A DNA stretch of 64,000 bases, from the NCBI RefSeq assembly GCF_902498185.1, contig NZ_CABVIX010000003.1, positions 310,001 to 374,000 of the forward strand. The letters run 5' to 3'. A program made the position numbers and the translations under genes. Of this stretch, positions 39,797 through 55,191 are shown in pieces (the first letter of the stretch is position 1; every line of letters starts with the position of its first letter). The notes under the pieces were generated by a model that was not told the DNA's origin, did not search any database, and worked only from the letters and a program-made list of their open reading frames with translations. The stretch is from Pseudomonas fluorescens. Lineage in GTDB: Bacteria > Pseudomonadota > Gammaproteobacteria > Pseudomonadales > Pseudomonadaceae.

Positions 39797-40990
39797 TTAA
39801 TCAGCCTGACGACGCAGGAAAGCCGGGATGTCCAGATAATCCAGGTCATCCTGAGGGTTGAGCTTGGCGGCTGCTGCAGCGCCTGCATGCGCCTGGTTGC
39901 GCATGACTGTCGGACGCTCCAGGTCGCGGTAGTTGACCGAAGGCTCGTGACGCGAAGGTGCCGGGGCCGAAGCCTCGTACGCGGCGGCAGCGCTTTGCAG
40001 CGTGTTGTCGATGACTTTGACCGGTTTCTCGATGCGCGCGCCCAGGCCGGTGGCCACGACGGTCACGTGCAGTTCGTCACGCATGTCCGGGTCGATGACG
40101 GTACCGACCTTGACCATCGCGTGATCGGAGGCGAAGGCCTCGATGATGCTGCCTACGTCCGAGTACTCGCCCAGCGACAGGTCGGGACCGGCGGTGATGT
40201 TGACCAGAATACCGCGCGCGCCCTGCAGGTTGACGTCTTCGAGCAGCGGGTTGCGGATGGCCGCCTCGGTAGCTTCACGTGCACGGTTCGGGCCGCTTGC
40301 GCAACCGGTACCCATCATCGCCATGCCCATCTCGCTCATGACGGTGCGCACGTCGGCGAAGTCGACGTTGATCATGCCTGGACGCTTGATGATGTCGGAG
40401 ATACCGCGGACGGCTCCGGCCAGTACATCGTCGGCCTTGGCGAAGGCAGACAGCAGGCTGGCGTCCTTGCCCAGGATCGTCAGCAGTTTTTCGTTGGGGA
40501 TTGTGATCAGCGAGTCAACGCTGTCAGCCAGCGCGCGGATGCCTTCATCGGCGATCTGCATGCGCTTGCGGCCCTCGAACGGGAACGGACGGGTCACCAC
40601 TGCAACGGTGAGGATACCCATCTCTTTCGCCACTTCGGCAATGATCGGCGCAGCACCGGTACCGGTACCGCCACCCATGCCAGTGGTGATGAACACCATG
40701 TTGGTGCCCTGCAGCACTTCGGCGATGCGCTCACGGTCTTCCAGCGCGGCCTGGCGGCCGACTTCAGGGTTTGCACCGGCACCAAGACCCTTGGTCACGC
40801 CAGTACCCAGTTGCAGGATGGTGCGCGCGCCGATGTTCTTCAGCGCCTGTGCATCGGTGTTGGCGCAGATGAATTCCACACCTTCGATGCTGCTCTTGAC
40901 CATGTGGTTGACGGCATTGCCACCACCACCACCAACACCGATCACCTTGATGACCGGACTTTGCGGGACGTTGTCTACAAGCTCGAACAT
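39797..40990 (-). CDS. ftsZ: Cell-division GTPase FtsZ
   Basis: The 397-residue tubulin homologue polymerises into the Z ring. The GTP-binding signature is GMGGGTGTGAAP (about residues 104-115); NVDFADVRTVM and the T7 loop are intact. A variable linker of about 60 residues precedes the conserved C-terminal peptide LDYLDIPAFLRRQ, which binds FtsA and ZipA. The start MFELVDNVPQSPVIKVIGVGG is canonical. 57 bp separate it from ftsA, the widest gap among the division genes before lpxC. Confidence 0.99.
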   Translation of the reverse strand: MFELVDNVPQSPVIKVIGVGGGGGNAVNHMVKSSIEGVEFICANTDAQALKNIGARTILQLGTGVTKGLGAGANPEVGRQAALEDRERIAEVLQGTNMVFITTGMGGGTGTGAAPIIAEVAKEMGILTVAVVTRPFPFEGRKRMQIADEGIRALADSVDSLITIPNEKLLTILGKDASLLSAFAKADDVLAGAVRGISDIIKRPGMINVDFADVRTVMSEMGMAMMGTGCASGPNRAREATEAAIRNPLLEDVNLQGARGILVNITAGPDLSLGEYSDVGSIIEAFASDHAMVKVGTVIDPDMRDELHVTVVATGLGARIEKPVKVIDNTLQSAAAAYEASAPAPSRHEPSVNYRDLERPTVMRNQAHAGAAAAAKLNPQDDLDYLDIPAFLRRQAD

Positions 40991-41047
40991 TTTCCCTCTC
41001 CTTTCAGTTCTCTAGTTTTCTTGCGCCTACCACTACTGCTTTGAAAC

Positions 41048-42301
41048 TTAGAAATTGCCCTGGACCCAACGCTTGAATCGCTCAAGCACTGGAGCCTTCG
41101 GTTCCTCGCCATAGCTGTTGCTGCTGTTACCCGTCAGGGGCACGCCGTCGGCCTGCTTCAGCAGGCCGTAGGTCAGCAAGCCCACGCCGGTGGAATAAAT
41201 CGGGTTGCGCACCACGTCGCTCAGGCCGCGGACGCTGTGCGGCACGCCAAGGCGTACCGGCATGTGGAAAATTTCCTCGGCCAGTTCTACCGCGCCTTCC
41301 ATCTTCGCAGTGCCGCCGGTCAGGACGATGCCCGCGGGCACCAGGTCCTCATAGCCGCTGCGGCGCAGCTCGGCCTGGATCAGCGTGAAGAGTTCGTCGT
41401 AACGCGGCTCGACCACTTCGGCCAGGGCCTGGCGCGACAGCTCGCGCGGAGGACGGTCGCCAACGCTTGGTACCTTGATGGTCTCGCCAGCACCGGCCAG
41501 CTTGGCCAGGGCGCAGGCGTAGCGGATCTTGATTTCCTCGGCGTACTGGGTCGGCGTGCGCAGGGCCATGGCGATGTCGTTGGTGACCTGGTCACCCGCG
41601 ATCGGGATCACCGCGGTGTGACGGATCGCACCTTCGGTGAAGATGGCGATGTCGGTGGTGCCGCCACCGATGTCCACCAGGCACACACCCAGTTCTTTCT
41701 CGTCGTCGGTCAGCACCGAGTAGGCCGAGGCCAGCTGCTCGAGGATGATGTCGTCGATCTCGAGGCCGCAGCGGCGCACGCATTTCTCGATGTTCTGGGC
41801 CGCGTTGACCGCGCAGGTGACCACATGGACCTTGGCTTCCAGGCGCACGCCCGACATGCCCAGGGGCTCGCGCACGCCCTCCTGGTTGTCGATCACGTAG
41901 TCCTGCGGCAGGGTGTGCAGCACCCGCTGGTCGGCCGGAATGGCCACGGCCTGGGCCGCGTCGAGCACGCGTTCCAGGTCAGCGGCGCTGACCTCGCGGT
42001 CGCGGATGGCGACGATGCCGTGGGAGTTGAGGCTGCGGATATGATTGCCCGCCACGCCGACAAATGCCGAATGGATCCGGCAGCCCGCCATCAGCTGCGC
42101 TTCTTCTACAGCGCGCTGGATCGACTGCACCGTCGACTCGATGTTCACCACCACACCCTTCTTCAGGCCACGCGAGGGATGAGTGCCGATACCCACGATC
42201 TCCAGGGTACCGTCCTCGCTCACTTCGCCCACCAGCGCCACCACCTTGGAGGTGCCAATGTCCAGCCCGACGATCATTTTGCCGCTATGCACATTTGCCA
42301 T
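41048..42301 (-). CDS. ftsA: Cell-division actin-like protein FtsA
   Basis: The 417-residue actin-fold ATPase tethers FtsZ to the membrane. Phosphate-1 motif: IVGLDIGTSKVVALVGE (about 10-26); phosphate-2: VCLVDIGGGTTDIAIF (about 200-215); adenosine region: IVLTGGTAKMEG. The C-terminus PVLERFKRWVQGNF is the amphipathic membrane-targeting helix. The ATG at 42301 lies 14 nt after the ftsQ stop, consistent with the ftsQAZ order. Confidence 0.98.
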   Translation of the reverse strand: MANVHSGKMIVGLDIGTSKVVALVGEVSEDGTLEIVGIGTHPSRGLKKGVVVNIESTVQSIQRAVEEAQLMAGCRIHSAFVGVAGNHIRSLNSHGIVAIRDREVSAADLERVLDAAQAVAIPADQRVLHTLPQDYVIDNQEGVREPLGMSGVRLEAKVHVVTCAVNAAQNIEKCVRRCGLEIDDIILEQLASAYSVLTDDEKELGVCLVDIGGGTTDIAIFTEGAIRHTAVIPIAGDQVTNDIAMALRTPTQYAEEIKIRYACALAKLAGAGETIKVPSVGDRPPRELSRQALAEVVEPRYDELFTLIQAELRRSGYEDLVPAGIVLTGGTAKMEGAVELAEEIFHMPVRLGVPHSVRGLSDVVRNPIYSTGVGLLTYGLLKQADGVPLTGNSSNSYGEEPKAPVLERFKRWVQGNF

Positions 42302-42315
42302 GGTCCTGCCTCTCT

Positions 42316-43185
42316 CTAATTCTTCGCAACGGCGGATTGGGCCGTCGTCGGTGCAATCGGTTCCCGCCAGCCAACAGCCAGGCCATTGGCGTAGCGCAGA
42401 TCGATGCGGGCGATGTTGGTGATCTGCTCTTTGAGCGTCTTGTCATAGATGGCAATGAAGCGGCGCAACTTCTCCACCAGATGGTCACGCCCGAGCAACA
42501 GCTCGATACCGGGGCCGGCACTGCCGGCGCCAGTGGTCAGGAACCAGCTGCCACGCTCGCGCAGTTCGAGGCGGGCGATGGAGAACCCGAGAGGGCGCAG
42601 CATCTGGCTCAACACCTGGTACTGCTGCATGACTTGTTGCTGCGCCCGCTGCGGCCCGAAGAGCTGCGGCAGGTGCTCGTAGTTGGCAAGCTCACGCGGG
42701 GTGAACGCCTGGCCCTGGTTGTTGAGCAAGGCCTCATCGCCCCAGCGTGCTACCGGCAGTTGTTCTTCGAGGCGGATCACCACTTCGTCAGGCCAGACTC
42801 GGCGCACTTCGGCATGGGCAATCCATGGCATCTGCTCAAGCTCGGCGCGCATGGCGGGGAGGTCGACGCTGAAGAAGCTTGCCGCCACGTACGGCGCGAT
42901 CCGCTGCTGCACCGCCTGCTGGCTGATGTAGCTGAGGTCGCCCTGCACGGCGATCTTGGTGATCGGACGGTCGGCATAGGGCATCAGGCGCTGCGCGCCT
43001 TCGTAGGCGCCAAACCCTGCGGCCACCAGCAGGACCGGCCAGAACAGGCGCTTGAACACGCTGAAGTTGGCCTTGGAAAGGCGCGCCGACAGTGGCTCTT
43101 CGGCCACCATACGGCTGGCACCGCGCGGCACCGGCTTGCTACGGCCGGGGGCGGGTTGCTGATGACGTAACATCGCGCCTTGCAT
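42316..43185 (-). CDS. ftsQ: Cell-division protein FtsQ
   Basis: The 289-residue bitopic protein has a cytoplasmic tail of about 45 residues, one TM helix (about 47-66, [16 protein letters not shown]), then a periplasmic POTRA domain ([20 protein letters not shown]) and a beta domain, closing with [16 protein letters not shown]. It joins FtsB/FtsL in the divisome. Two starts are possible: the ATG at 43185 with GAGG 9 nt ahead, or the ATG at 43173 behind CAAGG; the first is listed. It lies 5 nt after ddlB. Confidence 0.95.
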   Translation of the reverse strand: MQGAMLRHQQPAPGRSKPVPRGASRMVAEEPLSARLSKANFSVFKRLFWPVLLVAAGFGAYEGAQRLMPYADRPITKIAVQGDLSYISQQAVQQRIAPYVAASFFSVDLPAMRAELEQMPWIAHAEVRRVWPDEVVIRLEEQLPVARWGDEALLNNQGQAFTPRELANYEHLPQLFGPQRAQQQVMQQYQVLSQMLRPLGFSIARLELRERGSWFLTTGAGSAGPGIELLLGRDHLVEKLRRFIAIYDKTLKEQITNIARIDLRYANGLAVGWREPIAPTTAQSAVAKN

Positions 43186-43190
43186 GATGA

Positions 43191-45593
<2,403 letters not shown>

Positions 45594-45601
<8 letters not shown>

Positions 45602-46673
45602 GGGCCACCTCCAGGCAGATGTCGACGACGGTGCCGGTAGCGGCAGGCTTGGCCAGGCGCCGTGCGGTGGCGGCCATGGTGTTGAGTTTCTCGGGTTGCA
45701 TCAGCACCTCGTTCAGGCGTTCAGCGAGCTGCGCTGCGCCAGTTGTCGCTTGTGGCATCAGGAAGGCGGCGCCTTCACGAGCCAGATAATGGGCGTTGTG
45801 GGTCTGGTGGTCGTCGATCGCATGGGGCAACGGCACCAGCATCGAGGGCAGGCCCGCCGCGGCGAGTTCGCTCACGGTCAGCGCGCCAGCCCGGCACACC
45901 ACCAGGTCGGCCCAGCCATAGGCATGGGCCATGTCCTCGATGAAGGGCTCTACCTGAGCCTCGACACCGGCTTCTCGGTAACGCTCGGCGGTCACCGGCG
46001 CGTGCTGCCTGCCCGCCTGATGGAACACCTCGGGCCTTACATCCTCCGGCACTCCGGCCAGGGCCTGGGGCAGCAGCTTGTTCAGAGGTTCGGCGCCCAG
46101 GCTGCCACCCAGCACCAGCAGCCGCGCGCGGCGACCGGTGAGTGTGGCGCGGCTTGGCTCGAGAAACAGCTCCGCACGCACCGGGTTGCCGGTGGTACGG
46201 CGCTTGTCACTGGCGCCAAAGGTATCGGGGAAGGCTTCGCAGACTCGCCCTGCCAGCGGCACCAGCATCCGGTTGGCGGTGCCGGCGCGGGCATTCTGCT
46301 CGTGGATCACCAGCGGTACGCCGCACAGCCGCGCGGCCAGGCCACCAGGGCCCGTCACGTAGCCGCCGAATCCGACCACGCACACCGGCTTGATCTGGCC
46401 AATGATCCGCCGTGCCTGCAGCACAGCCTTGACCAGGGTCAATGGCGCCTTGAGCAACGACAGCTTGCCTTTGCCGCGCAGACCGCTGACCTGGATCAGG
46501 TGCAGGGGCAAACCGGCCTGGGGCACCAGCTCGTTCTCGATCCCGCGCGGAGTACCCAGCCAGTGCACGCTGTAGCCACGCGCCTGGAACTCGCGGGCAC
46601 AGGCCAGTGCCGGGAACACATGGCCCCCGGTGCCGCCTGCCATGATCAGTACTGTCTTGCCGTCAGCGGCCAT
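45594..46673 (-). CDS. murG: MurG N-acetylglucosaminyltransferase
   Basis: The 359-residue GT-B enzyme adds GlcNAc to lipid I to form lipid II at the inner face of the membrane. The Gly-rich loops are [14 protein letters not shown] (about 9-22) and [11 protein letters not shown] (about 100); the donor-site block is [20 protein letters not shown] (about 260-280). The start MAADGKT at 46673 is inside the last codons of ftsW (11-nt overlap); longer in-frame reading into ftsW is rejected. Confidence 0.97.
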
Positions 46674-47877
46674 GTTGCGCCTCCTCGGCAAAATCGCTCT
46701 CGTTGAATTCGTGCTCTTCGCTGCCCAGGTGGGTGCGACTCTCCCACTCGATGCGCAACAGCAAGCCGACGCAGGCACAGCAGATCACCAGCGAGCTGCC
46801 CCCGTAGCTGAGGAACGGCAAGGTCAGGCCCTTGGTCGGCAGCAGCCCGACGTTCACGCCGATGTTGATCAGGAACTGGCCGATCCACAGGAAGGCCAGG
46901 CCGAACGCCATGTAGGCAGCAAAGAACTGCTTGGCTTTTTCGGCCCACAGGCCGATGTATAGCGCGCGGACGGTGACGAAGACGAACAGGCCCACGGTCA
47001 GCAGCGACCCGATGACTCCAAGCTCCTCGGCGAGCACCGAGAACACGAAGTCGGTGTGCGCTTCGGGCAGATAGAACTGCTTCTGTACGCTGTTGCCCAG
47101 GCCCACGCCCAGCCACTCGCCGCGACCGAACGCGATCAGCGCCTGGGTCAGCTGGTAGCCGGAGCCGAACTGGTCCGACCAGGGGTCGGTGAAGGTGATA
47201 AGCCGCGCCATCCGGTATGGCTGCGCCTGTACCAGCACGAACACTGCAACCACCGCCAGCACCACCATCAGGCTGAAGCGGAACAGCCCTACCCCCCCAA
47301 GGAACAGCATGGCCGCCGCCGCGCCCATCATGACTACGGTGGCGCCGAAGTCCGGTTCCATCAGCAACAGGCCGGCCATCGGCAGCAGCACGATGAACGG
47401 CTTGAAGAAGCCCATCCAGCTTTCGCGTACTTCCTGCTGGCGACGCACCAGGTAGCCCGCGAGATAGATCACCACGAAGACCTTGGCGATCTCCGAAGGC
47501 TGCACGTTGAAGAAACTGAAGCCGATCCAGCGCATCGATCCGTTCACTTCGCGGCCGATGCCGGGCACCAGCACCAGCACCAGCAAGGCGAATGCACCGA
47601 CCAGCATGGTGAAGCCCATGCGTTGCCAGGTCGCGATCGGCACGAGCATGGTGACGCCGCAGGCGACCAGGCCGATGGCCACGTACACCAGGTGGCGGAA
47701 CATGTGATACAGCGGGTTGCCCGACTGCACCGCGGCCACTTCCGAGGAGGCCGAGGTGATCATGACCAGGCCAAGGCCCAGCAGCGCCAGGCAGCCAGCG
47801 AGAAAGGCGAAATCGAGGTCGATGCCACGGCCGCTGATCAGCGGCGACGGGTACGGCTTGATGATGTCGAAAATCAT
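46663..47877 (-). CDS. ftsW: Septal peptidoglycan polymerase FtsW (SEDS)
   Basis: The 404-residue, ten-helix SEDS protein polymerises lipid II into septal glycan together with FtsI. Visible family blocks: GSMRWIGFSFFNVQPSEIAK (about 116-135), GSGYQLTQALIAFGRGEWLG (about 250) and the C-terminal LPTKGLTLPFLSYGGSSL (about 355-372). Overlaps murD by 4 nt and murG by 11 nt. Full length. Confidence 0.97.
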   Translation of the reverse strand: MIFDIIKPYPSPLISGRGIDLDFAFLAGCLALLGLGLVMITSASSEVAAVQSGNPLYHMFRHLVYVAIGLVACGVTMLVPIATWQRMGFTMLVGAFALLVLVLVPGIGREVNGSMRWIGFSFFNVQPSEIAKVFVVIYLAGYLVRRQQEVRESWMGFFKPFIVLLPMAGLLLMEPDFGATVVMMGAAAAMLFLGGVGLFRFSLMVVLAVVAVFVLVQAQPYRMARLITFTDPWSDQFGSGYQLTQALIAFGRGEWLGVGLGNSVQKQFYLPEAHTDFVFSVLAEELGVIGSLLTVGLFVFVTVRALYIGLWAEKAKQFFAAYMAFGLAFLWIGQFLINIGVNVGLLPTKGLTLPFLSYGGSSLVICCACVGLLLRIEWESRTHLGSEEHEFNESDFAEEAQHGR

Positions 47878-49226
47878 GCCAGTCCCCCCACGGCCTGGGC
47901 GAACAGGCGCCCACGCGCTTCGAAGTTGCTGAACATGTCCAGGCTGGCGCAGGCCGGCGACAGCAGCACGGCGTCACCTGCAAGGGCCAGCCCGGCACAT
48001 TGCTGCACGGCCTCATCGAGTGTTTTCACGCGGATCAGCGGCACGCTGTCTCCCAGCGTCTGGGCGAGCCTTTCGGCATCGCGTCCGAGCAGCACCACGG
48101 CGCGGCAGTAAGTGGCGACCGGCTCGCGCAGGGCGCTGAAGTCAGCACCCTTGCCGTCGCCGCCAGCGATCAGCACCAGCTTGCCGTCGACATCGACACC
48201 CAAGCCTTCGATGGCCGCCAGGGCAGCACCGACGTTGGTGGCCTTGGAATCGTCGTACCAGTTCACGCCATCGCGCTCGCGCACCCACTGGCATCGATGT
48301 GCGAGACCGGCGAACCCGCGCAGGCTTTCGAGCATCGCATCGAACGGCAGGCCTGCCGCATGACCCAGGGCCAAGGCGGCCAGGGCGTTGCTGTGGTTGT
48401 GGCCTCCGCGGATCTTCAGTTCGCGCACCGGCATCAGTGCCTGGAACTCGAACGCGAGGTATTTCTCGCCATCCACTTCACGCAGACCAAAGGACTTGAA
48501 GTCCGGGGCGTTGAGACCGAAGGTCCAGCATGGCCGGCCCTCGACAGGCAACGGCCGGCTCAGCGCGTCCTGGCGGTTGACCACGACCTGGCGCGCGCCC
48601 CGGAAGATCCGGTGCTTGGCCAGGTGATACGCCGGCAGCCCGCTGTAGCGGTCCATGTGGTCTTCGCTGATGTTCAGCACAGTGGCCACTTCGGCGTTGA
48701 GCTGGTCGGTGGTTTCAAGCTGAAAACTCGAGAGCTCCATGACGTACAGCTCGACACTGTCGTCGAGCAGGTCAAGTGCTGGCGTGCCGAGGTTGCCGCC
48801 CACGGCGACGCGCTTGCCGGCCTTGGCCGCCATCTCGCCGACCAGGGTGGTCACGGTGCTCTTGGCGTTGGAGCCGCTGATCGCGACGATGGGGGCCTTG
48901 GCGTAACGGGCGAACAGCTCGATATCACCTGACAGCCGCACGCCGCGCGCGGCCGCCTGCTGCAAGGCAGGGGTCGCCAGCGCGAGGCCCGGGCTCACGT
49001 AGAGCTCGTTGGCGCGGCAGAGGAAGTCCACGTCCAGCTCGCCACAGCGCACCTCCACCTGCGGATAGTCGCGCCGCAAGGTGTCCAGTTCCGGCGGCTG
49101 CTCGCGGGTGTCGGCGACTGCAAAGGCAATGCCCCGGCTCGCCAGGAAGCGAACCAGGGACATGCCGCTCTTGCCGAGGCCGACAACGATGCGGAAGTGG
49201 TCAGAAGCGATCAGTGACACGCTCAT
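47874..49226 (-). CDS. murD: UDP-N-acetylmuramoyl-L-alanine--D-glutamate ligase MurD
   Basis: The 450-residue Mur ligase adds D-Glu. The N-domain begins with RIVVGLGKSGMSLVRFLA (about 12-29); the P loop is ISGSNAKSTVTTL (about 115); NISEDHMDRY follows at about 185, and the C-domain has LIAGGDGKGADF. The ATP loop reads GSNAKST rather than the GTNGKST of many Mur ligases, a known MurD variant. It abuts mraY with no intergenic base. Confidence 0.97.
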   Translation of the reverse strand: MSVSLIASDHFRIVVGLGKSGMSLVRFLASRGIAFAVADTREQPPELDTLRRDYPQVEVRCGELDVDFLCRANELYVSPGLALATPALQQAAARGVRLSGDIELFARYAKAPIVAISGSNAKSTVTTLVGEMAAKAGKRVAVGGNLGTPALDLLDDSVELYVMELSSFQLETTDQLNAEVATVLNISEDHMDRYSGLPAYHLAKHRIFRGARQVVVNRQDALSRPLPVEGRPCWTFGLNAPDFKSFGLREVDGEKYLAFEFQALMPVRELKIRGGHNHSNALAALALGHAAGLPFDAMLESLRGFAGLAHRCQWVRERDGVNWYDDSKATNVGAALAAIEGLGVDVDGKLVLIAGGDGKGADFSALREPVATYCRAVVLLGRDAERLAQTLGDSVPLIRVKTLDEAVQQCAGLALAGDAVLLSPACASLDMFSNFEARGRLFAQAVGGLA

Positions 49227-50309
49227 CTACCTCAGTTTCAGGGTGGCAAGGCCGATCAGCACGAGAATCACGGTGATGATCCAGAAGCGGACGATCACGC
49301 GTGGCTCGGGCCAGCCCTTGAGTTCAAAGTGGTGGTGGATCGGCGCCATGCGAAACACCCGCTTGCCGGTGAGCTTGAAGGAGGCGACCTGGATGACCAC
49401 CGACAGGGTCTCCATGACGAACACACCACCCATGATGAACAGGACGATTTCCTGGCGAACGATCACCGCAATGGTGCCGAGCGCAGCGCCCAGTGCCAGC
49501 GCGCCGACGTCGCCCATGAACACCTGGGCCGGATACGTGTTGAACCACAGGAAGCCCAGGCCCGCGCCGATCAGCGCGCCGCAGAACACGATCAGCTCGC
49601 CCGCGCCAGGCACGTAAGGGATCAGCAGGTATTCGGCGAACTTCACGTTGCCCGACAGGTAGCAGAAGATGCCCAGCGCGCCGCCGACCATCACCGTCGG
49701 CATGATCGCCAGGCCGTCAAGGCCATCGGTGAGGTTGACCGCGTTGCTCGAGCCCACGATCACGAAGTAGGTCAGCACCACGAAGCCGATGCCCAGCGGG
49801 ATGGTGACATCCTTGAGCATCGGCACGATCAGCGTGGTCTCGACGCTGGTCGGCGCGGTGGCGTACAGGAAGATGGCGGCGCCCAGGCCGAATACCGATT
49901 GCCAGAAATACTTCCAGCGGCTCGGCAGGCCGCGCGAGTTTTTCTCGATGACCTTGCGGTAGTCATCGACCCAGCCGATGGCGCCGAACAGCAGGGTCAC
50001 GATCAGCACGACCCAGACATAGCGGTTGGTCAGGTCGGCCCACAGCAAGGTGCTGATGCCGATGGCGGAAAGGATCAGCGCGCCACCCATGGTTGGGGTG
50101 CCGGATTTGGAAAGGTGCGATTGCGGGCCGTCGTTACGGACGGCCTGACCGATCTGGCGGATCTGCAGGGTGCGAATCATCCAAGGGCCCAGCCACAGCG
50201 CCAGCGACAACGCGGTCAGTACACCGAGGATCCCGCGCAGGGACAGGTACTGGAAGACCGCGAAGCCTTTGTGGAACTGTTGCAGATACTCAGCCAACAG
50301 CAGAAGCAT
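49227..50309 (-). CDS. mraY: Phospho-MurNAc-pentapeptide transferase MraY
   Basis: The 360-residue, ten-helix membrane enzyme makes lipid I from UDP-MurNAc-pentapeptide and undecaprenyl phosphate. Active-site blocks: [10 protein letters not shown] (about 114), [12 protein letters not shown] (about 190-201) and the [11 protein letters not shown] motif (about 324-334). The start at 50309 shares one base with the murF stop. Confidence 0.98.
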   Translation of the reverse strand: MLLLLAEYLQQFHKGFAVFQYLSLRGILGVLTALSLALWLGPWMIRTLQIRQIGQAVRNDGPQSHLSKSGTPTMGGALILSAIGISTLLWADLTNRYVWVVLIVTLLFGAIGWVDDYRKVIEKNSRGLPSRWKYFWQSVFGLGAAIFLYATAPTSVETTLIVPMLKDVTIPLGIGFVVLTYFVIVGSSNAVNLTDGLDGLAIMPTVMVGGALGIFCYLSGNVKFAEYLLIPYVPGAGELIVFCGALIGAGLGFLWFNTYPAQVFMGDVGALALGAALGTIAVIVRQEIVLFIMGGVFVMETLSVVIQVASFKLTGKRVFRMAPIHHHFELKGWPEPRVIVRFWIITVILVLIGLATLKLR

Positions 50310-51676
50310 TAATGTTTCTCCCCGCTAGGACCGCACAATGCCGCCACGACGTTTTCCATCGCAGCGCTGCGCGATCCCTTGATCAGAATAGTGGTGTCTC
50401 TGGCCTGCTCGACGCGTACCGCATCGATCAGCTCAGACTGAGTAGCGAAGTGGTGGCCTCCAGTGCCGAACGCCTTGACCGCGTGAACCATGTTCGGACC
50501 CACCGCGTACAACGCGCCTACCTTGCCCTGGGCATAGTCACCGACCTGCCGGTGCCCTTCCTCTGCCCACGGCCCCAATTCGCCGATATCTCCCAGCACC
50601 AGAACGGTGCGCCCGGAAAAGCCGGCGAGTATATCAATCGCGGCGCACATGGAGGTGGGGTTTGCGTTGTAGGTATCATCGATCACCCGCACCCCGTTGG
50701 GTGCGAGCTGCGCCACGGTCCGGCCCTTGACCGGCTGTACGGCGCCGAGGCCTGCGGCGATGCCTTCGAGGGACAGACCCAAGGCATGTGCGGCAGCAGC
50801 CGCGGCCAGTGCATTGCTGACGTTATGGGTGCCCAGCAGGTTGAGCTGGACAGCGACCGAGCCGTCCGGCCCGTGCAGCGTGAAGGACGGACAGCCACGG
50901 GCGTCGCGGTCGATCGCACTGGCATGGAAATCGGCCTGCGGGTTGGTCAGGGCGAAGGTGATCACCCGGTGCTCACCGGCGCGCGTGCGCCAGGTGCCGA
51001 AGGCCTTGTCGTCCAGATTGAGTATCGCGACACCGCCCTCGCCCAGTCCTTCGAGGATCTCGCCCTTGGCCTCGACGATTTTTTCCGGACCGCCGAACTC
51101 TCCGACATGAGCGGTTCCGGCGTTGTTGATCAGGGCGACCTGGGGCTGGGTCAGGCCGACGGTATAGGCGATTTCGCCGACGCGGGATGCACCCAGTTCG
51201 ATCACTGCCGCGTTGTGTTCGGGCGCCAGCTCGAGGAGTGTCAGCGGCGCGCCGAGGTCATTGTTCAGGTTGCCACGGGTGGCCAATACCGGACCACGGG
51301 TGCGCAGGATACTGGCAAGCAGCTCCTTGACCGTGGTCTTGCCGCTGGAACCCGTGATGGCAGCCACCGGCCTGTCGAAGGCCGCACGGTTGAGGGCACC
51401 CAGCTGACCCAGCGCCAGGCGGGTATCGGCGACCACGAGCTGTGGCAGGTCGACACCCGACACTTCGCGCTCGACCAAGGCGGCAACAGCGCCCTTGGCC
51501 TGGACATCGGCCAGGTAGTCATGACCATCGAAACGCGGCCCGGCCAAGGCGACGAACAGCTGGCCGTCGGCGATGACGCGGCTGTCGATGCTGACGCCGC
51601 TGAAGCTGGCATCGGCTCCGATCACACGGCCTTTCAACGCGCCGGCCACCTGGGTAAGCAAAAGTGATTCAAGCAT
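50309..51676 (-). CDS. murF: UDP-MurNAc-tripeptide--D-Ala-D-Ala ligase MurF
   Basis: The 455-residue ligase adds the dipeptide made by Ddl. The N-domain has [18 protein letters not shown] (about 28-45), the P loop is [13 protein letters not shown] (about 106), and the mid-domain has [14 protein letters not shown]. The C-domain contains [10 protein letters not shown], the MurF-type substrate loop. The start MLESLLLTQ at 51676 lies 8 nt inside murE; extension further upstream would be within murE in another frame and is rejected. Confidence 0.97.
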   Translation of the reverse strand: MLESLLLTQVAGALKGRVIGADASFSGVSIDSRVIADGQLFVALAGPRFDGHDYLADVQAKGAVAALVEREVSGVDLPQLVVADTRLALGQLGALNRAAFDRPVAAITGSSGKTTVKELLASILRTRGPVLATRGNLNNDLGAPLTLLELAPEHNAAVIELGASRVGEIAYTVGLTQPQVALINNAGTAHVGEFGGPEKIVEAKGEILEGLGEGGVAILNLDDKAFGTWRTRAGEHRVITFALTNPQADFHASAIDRDARGCPSFTLHGPDGSVAVQLNLLGTHNVSNALAAAAAAHALGLSLEGIAAGLGAVQPVKGRTVAQLAPNGVRVIDDTYNANPTSMCAAIDILAGFSGRTVLVLGDIGELGPWAEEGHRQVGDYAQGKVGALYAVGPNMVHAVKAFGTGGHHFATQSELIDAVRVEQARDTTILIKGSRSAAMENVVAALCGPSGEKH

Positions 51677-53155
51677 GCGGAGCCTCCCAGGCTGCAAGTG
51701 CCTTCCGGGCTTCGGCCAGATCGGAAAAGTCGTGACGCTTGCCGCGGATTTCCTGATAGTCCTCGTGGCCCTTGCCGGCCAGGACCACCACGTCATCGGC
51801 CTTGGCGCTGGCCAGCAACTGGGCGATCGCCTTGCCACGCCCTGCCACGAACTCGACGTTCTCGCTGCGCGCGAAGCCTGGCTTGATGTCGTCGAAGATG
51901 CGTTGTGGCTCTTCACCGCGCGGGTTGTCGTCGGTGACCAGCACGCGGTCGGCCAGCCGCTCGGCCACTTCGGCCATCAGCGGACGCTTGCCGCGATCAC
52001 GATCGCCACCGCAGCCGAACAGGCACAGCAATTGGCCACGGGCATGCGGGCGCAAGGCCTCGAGGACTTTCTCAAGGGCATCCGGGGTGTGCGCGTAGTC
52101 GACCACCACCAGGGGCTTGTTTCCCCCGCCCAGGCGCTGCATGCGGCCGACGGGCCCCTGTAGCCGAGGGGTGACCTTGAGGATCTCGTCCAGCGTGTAG
52201 TCAAGCGCCAGCAGCGTCGCCACCGCGGCGAGCACGTTGCTCAGGTTGAAACGGCCCAGCAACTGACTGCGCAAGGTACGCTCGCCCTGGGCGGTGACGA
52301 TGGTCGCGCGTACGCCGTCATCATCGAAATGCGCCTGAGGGCAGTACAGGGAGGCCGCATCATCTTCCAGGCTGTAGCTGAACAGGCGCGTTTCGCTGTG
52401 CTCGGGGTTGCGCTGGCGAGCAAAATCACCCGCCAGACGGCGGCCGAACTCGTCGTCCAGGTTCACCACCTGGGCTCGCAGGGTCTGCCAGGCAAACAGC
52501 CGTGCCTTGGCGGCTTCGTAGGCCTGCATGCTGCCGTGATAGTCCAGGTGATCGCGGGACAGGTTGGTCATCACCGCGATATCGAACGCCAGGGCGGCAA
52601 CGCGCCCCTGCTCCAGCGCATGGGACGAGACCTCCATGGCCACGGCCTTGGCGCCCGCCTTCTTGAGGTCGTACAGGGTCGACTGCACCGCGATCGGGTC
52701 CGGCGTGGTCAGGCGTCCGCTTTGCAGCTCGCCATGGAAACCCGTGCCCAAGGTACCGATCAGGCCGCAGCGCTGCCCCAGGATATCAAGCGCCTGAGCC
52801 ACCAGCTGGGTCACGCTGGTCTTGCCGTTGGTGCCGGTGACACCGACCAGGTTCAGCTGGCGGCTCGGCTCGCCGTAGAAACGCCCGGCAATGTCCGACA
52901 GCTGAGCGACAAGCCCTTTGACCGGGATCAGCGGCACGTCGGTCAGCGGCAGCACGGTGGCGCCCTGCTCTTCATACGCCACCGCAGCCGCCCCGCGGGC
53001 GAGCGCGTCGGCGATATGCTCGCGGCCATCCACGATGGCACCCGGCACGGCCAGGAAAAGGTCGCCCGGTCGCACGTTACGGCTGTCCAGGGTCAGCTCT
53101 CGGATCAGCGGATCGCGGCTTGCGTGGGCAAACAGCTTGCTCAATGGCATTGTCA

Positions 53156-53156
<1 letters not shown>
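51669..53156 (-). CDS. murE: UDP-MurNAc-L-Ala-D-Glu--meso-diaminopimelate ligase MurE
   Basis: The 495-residue ligase adds the third residue of the stem peptide. The P loop is VTGTNGKTSVTQL (about 110-122). The DNPR motif (about residues 408-411, in TDDNPRGEEP) marks specificity for meso-diaminopimelate rather than lysine. Start ATG at 53156 shares one base with the ftsI stop (TGATG); ATG at 53150 is an alternative. Confidence 0.97.
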
Positions 53157-55187
<2,031 letters not shown>

Positions 55188-55191
<4 letters not shown>
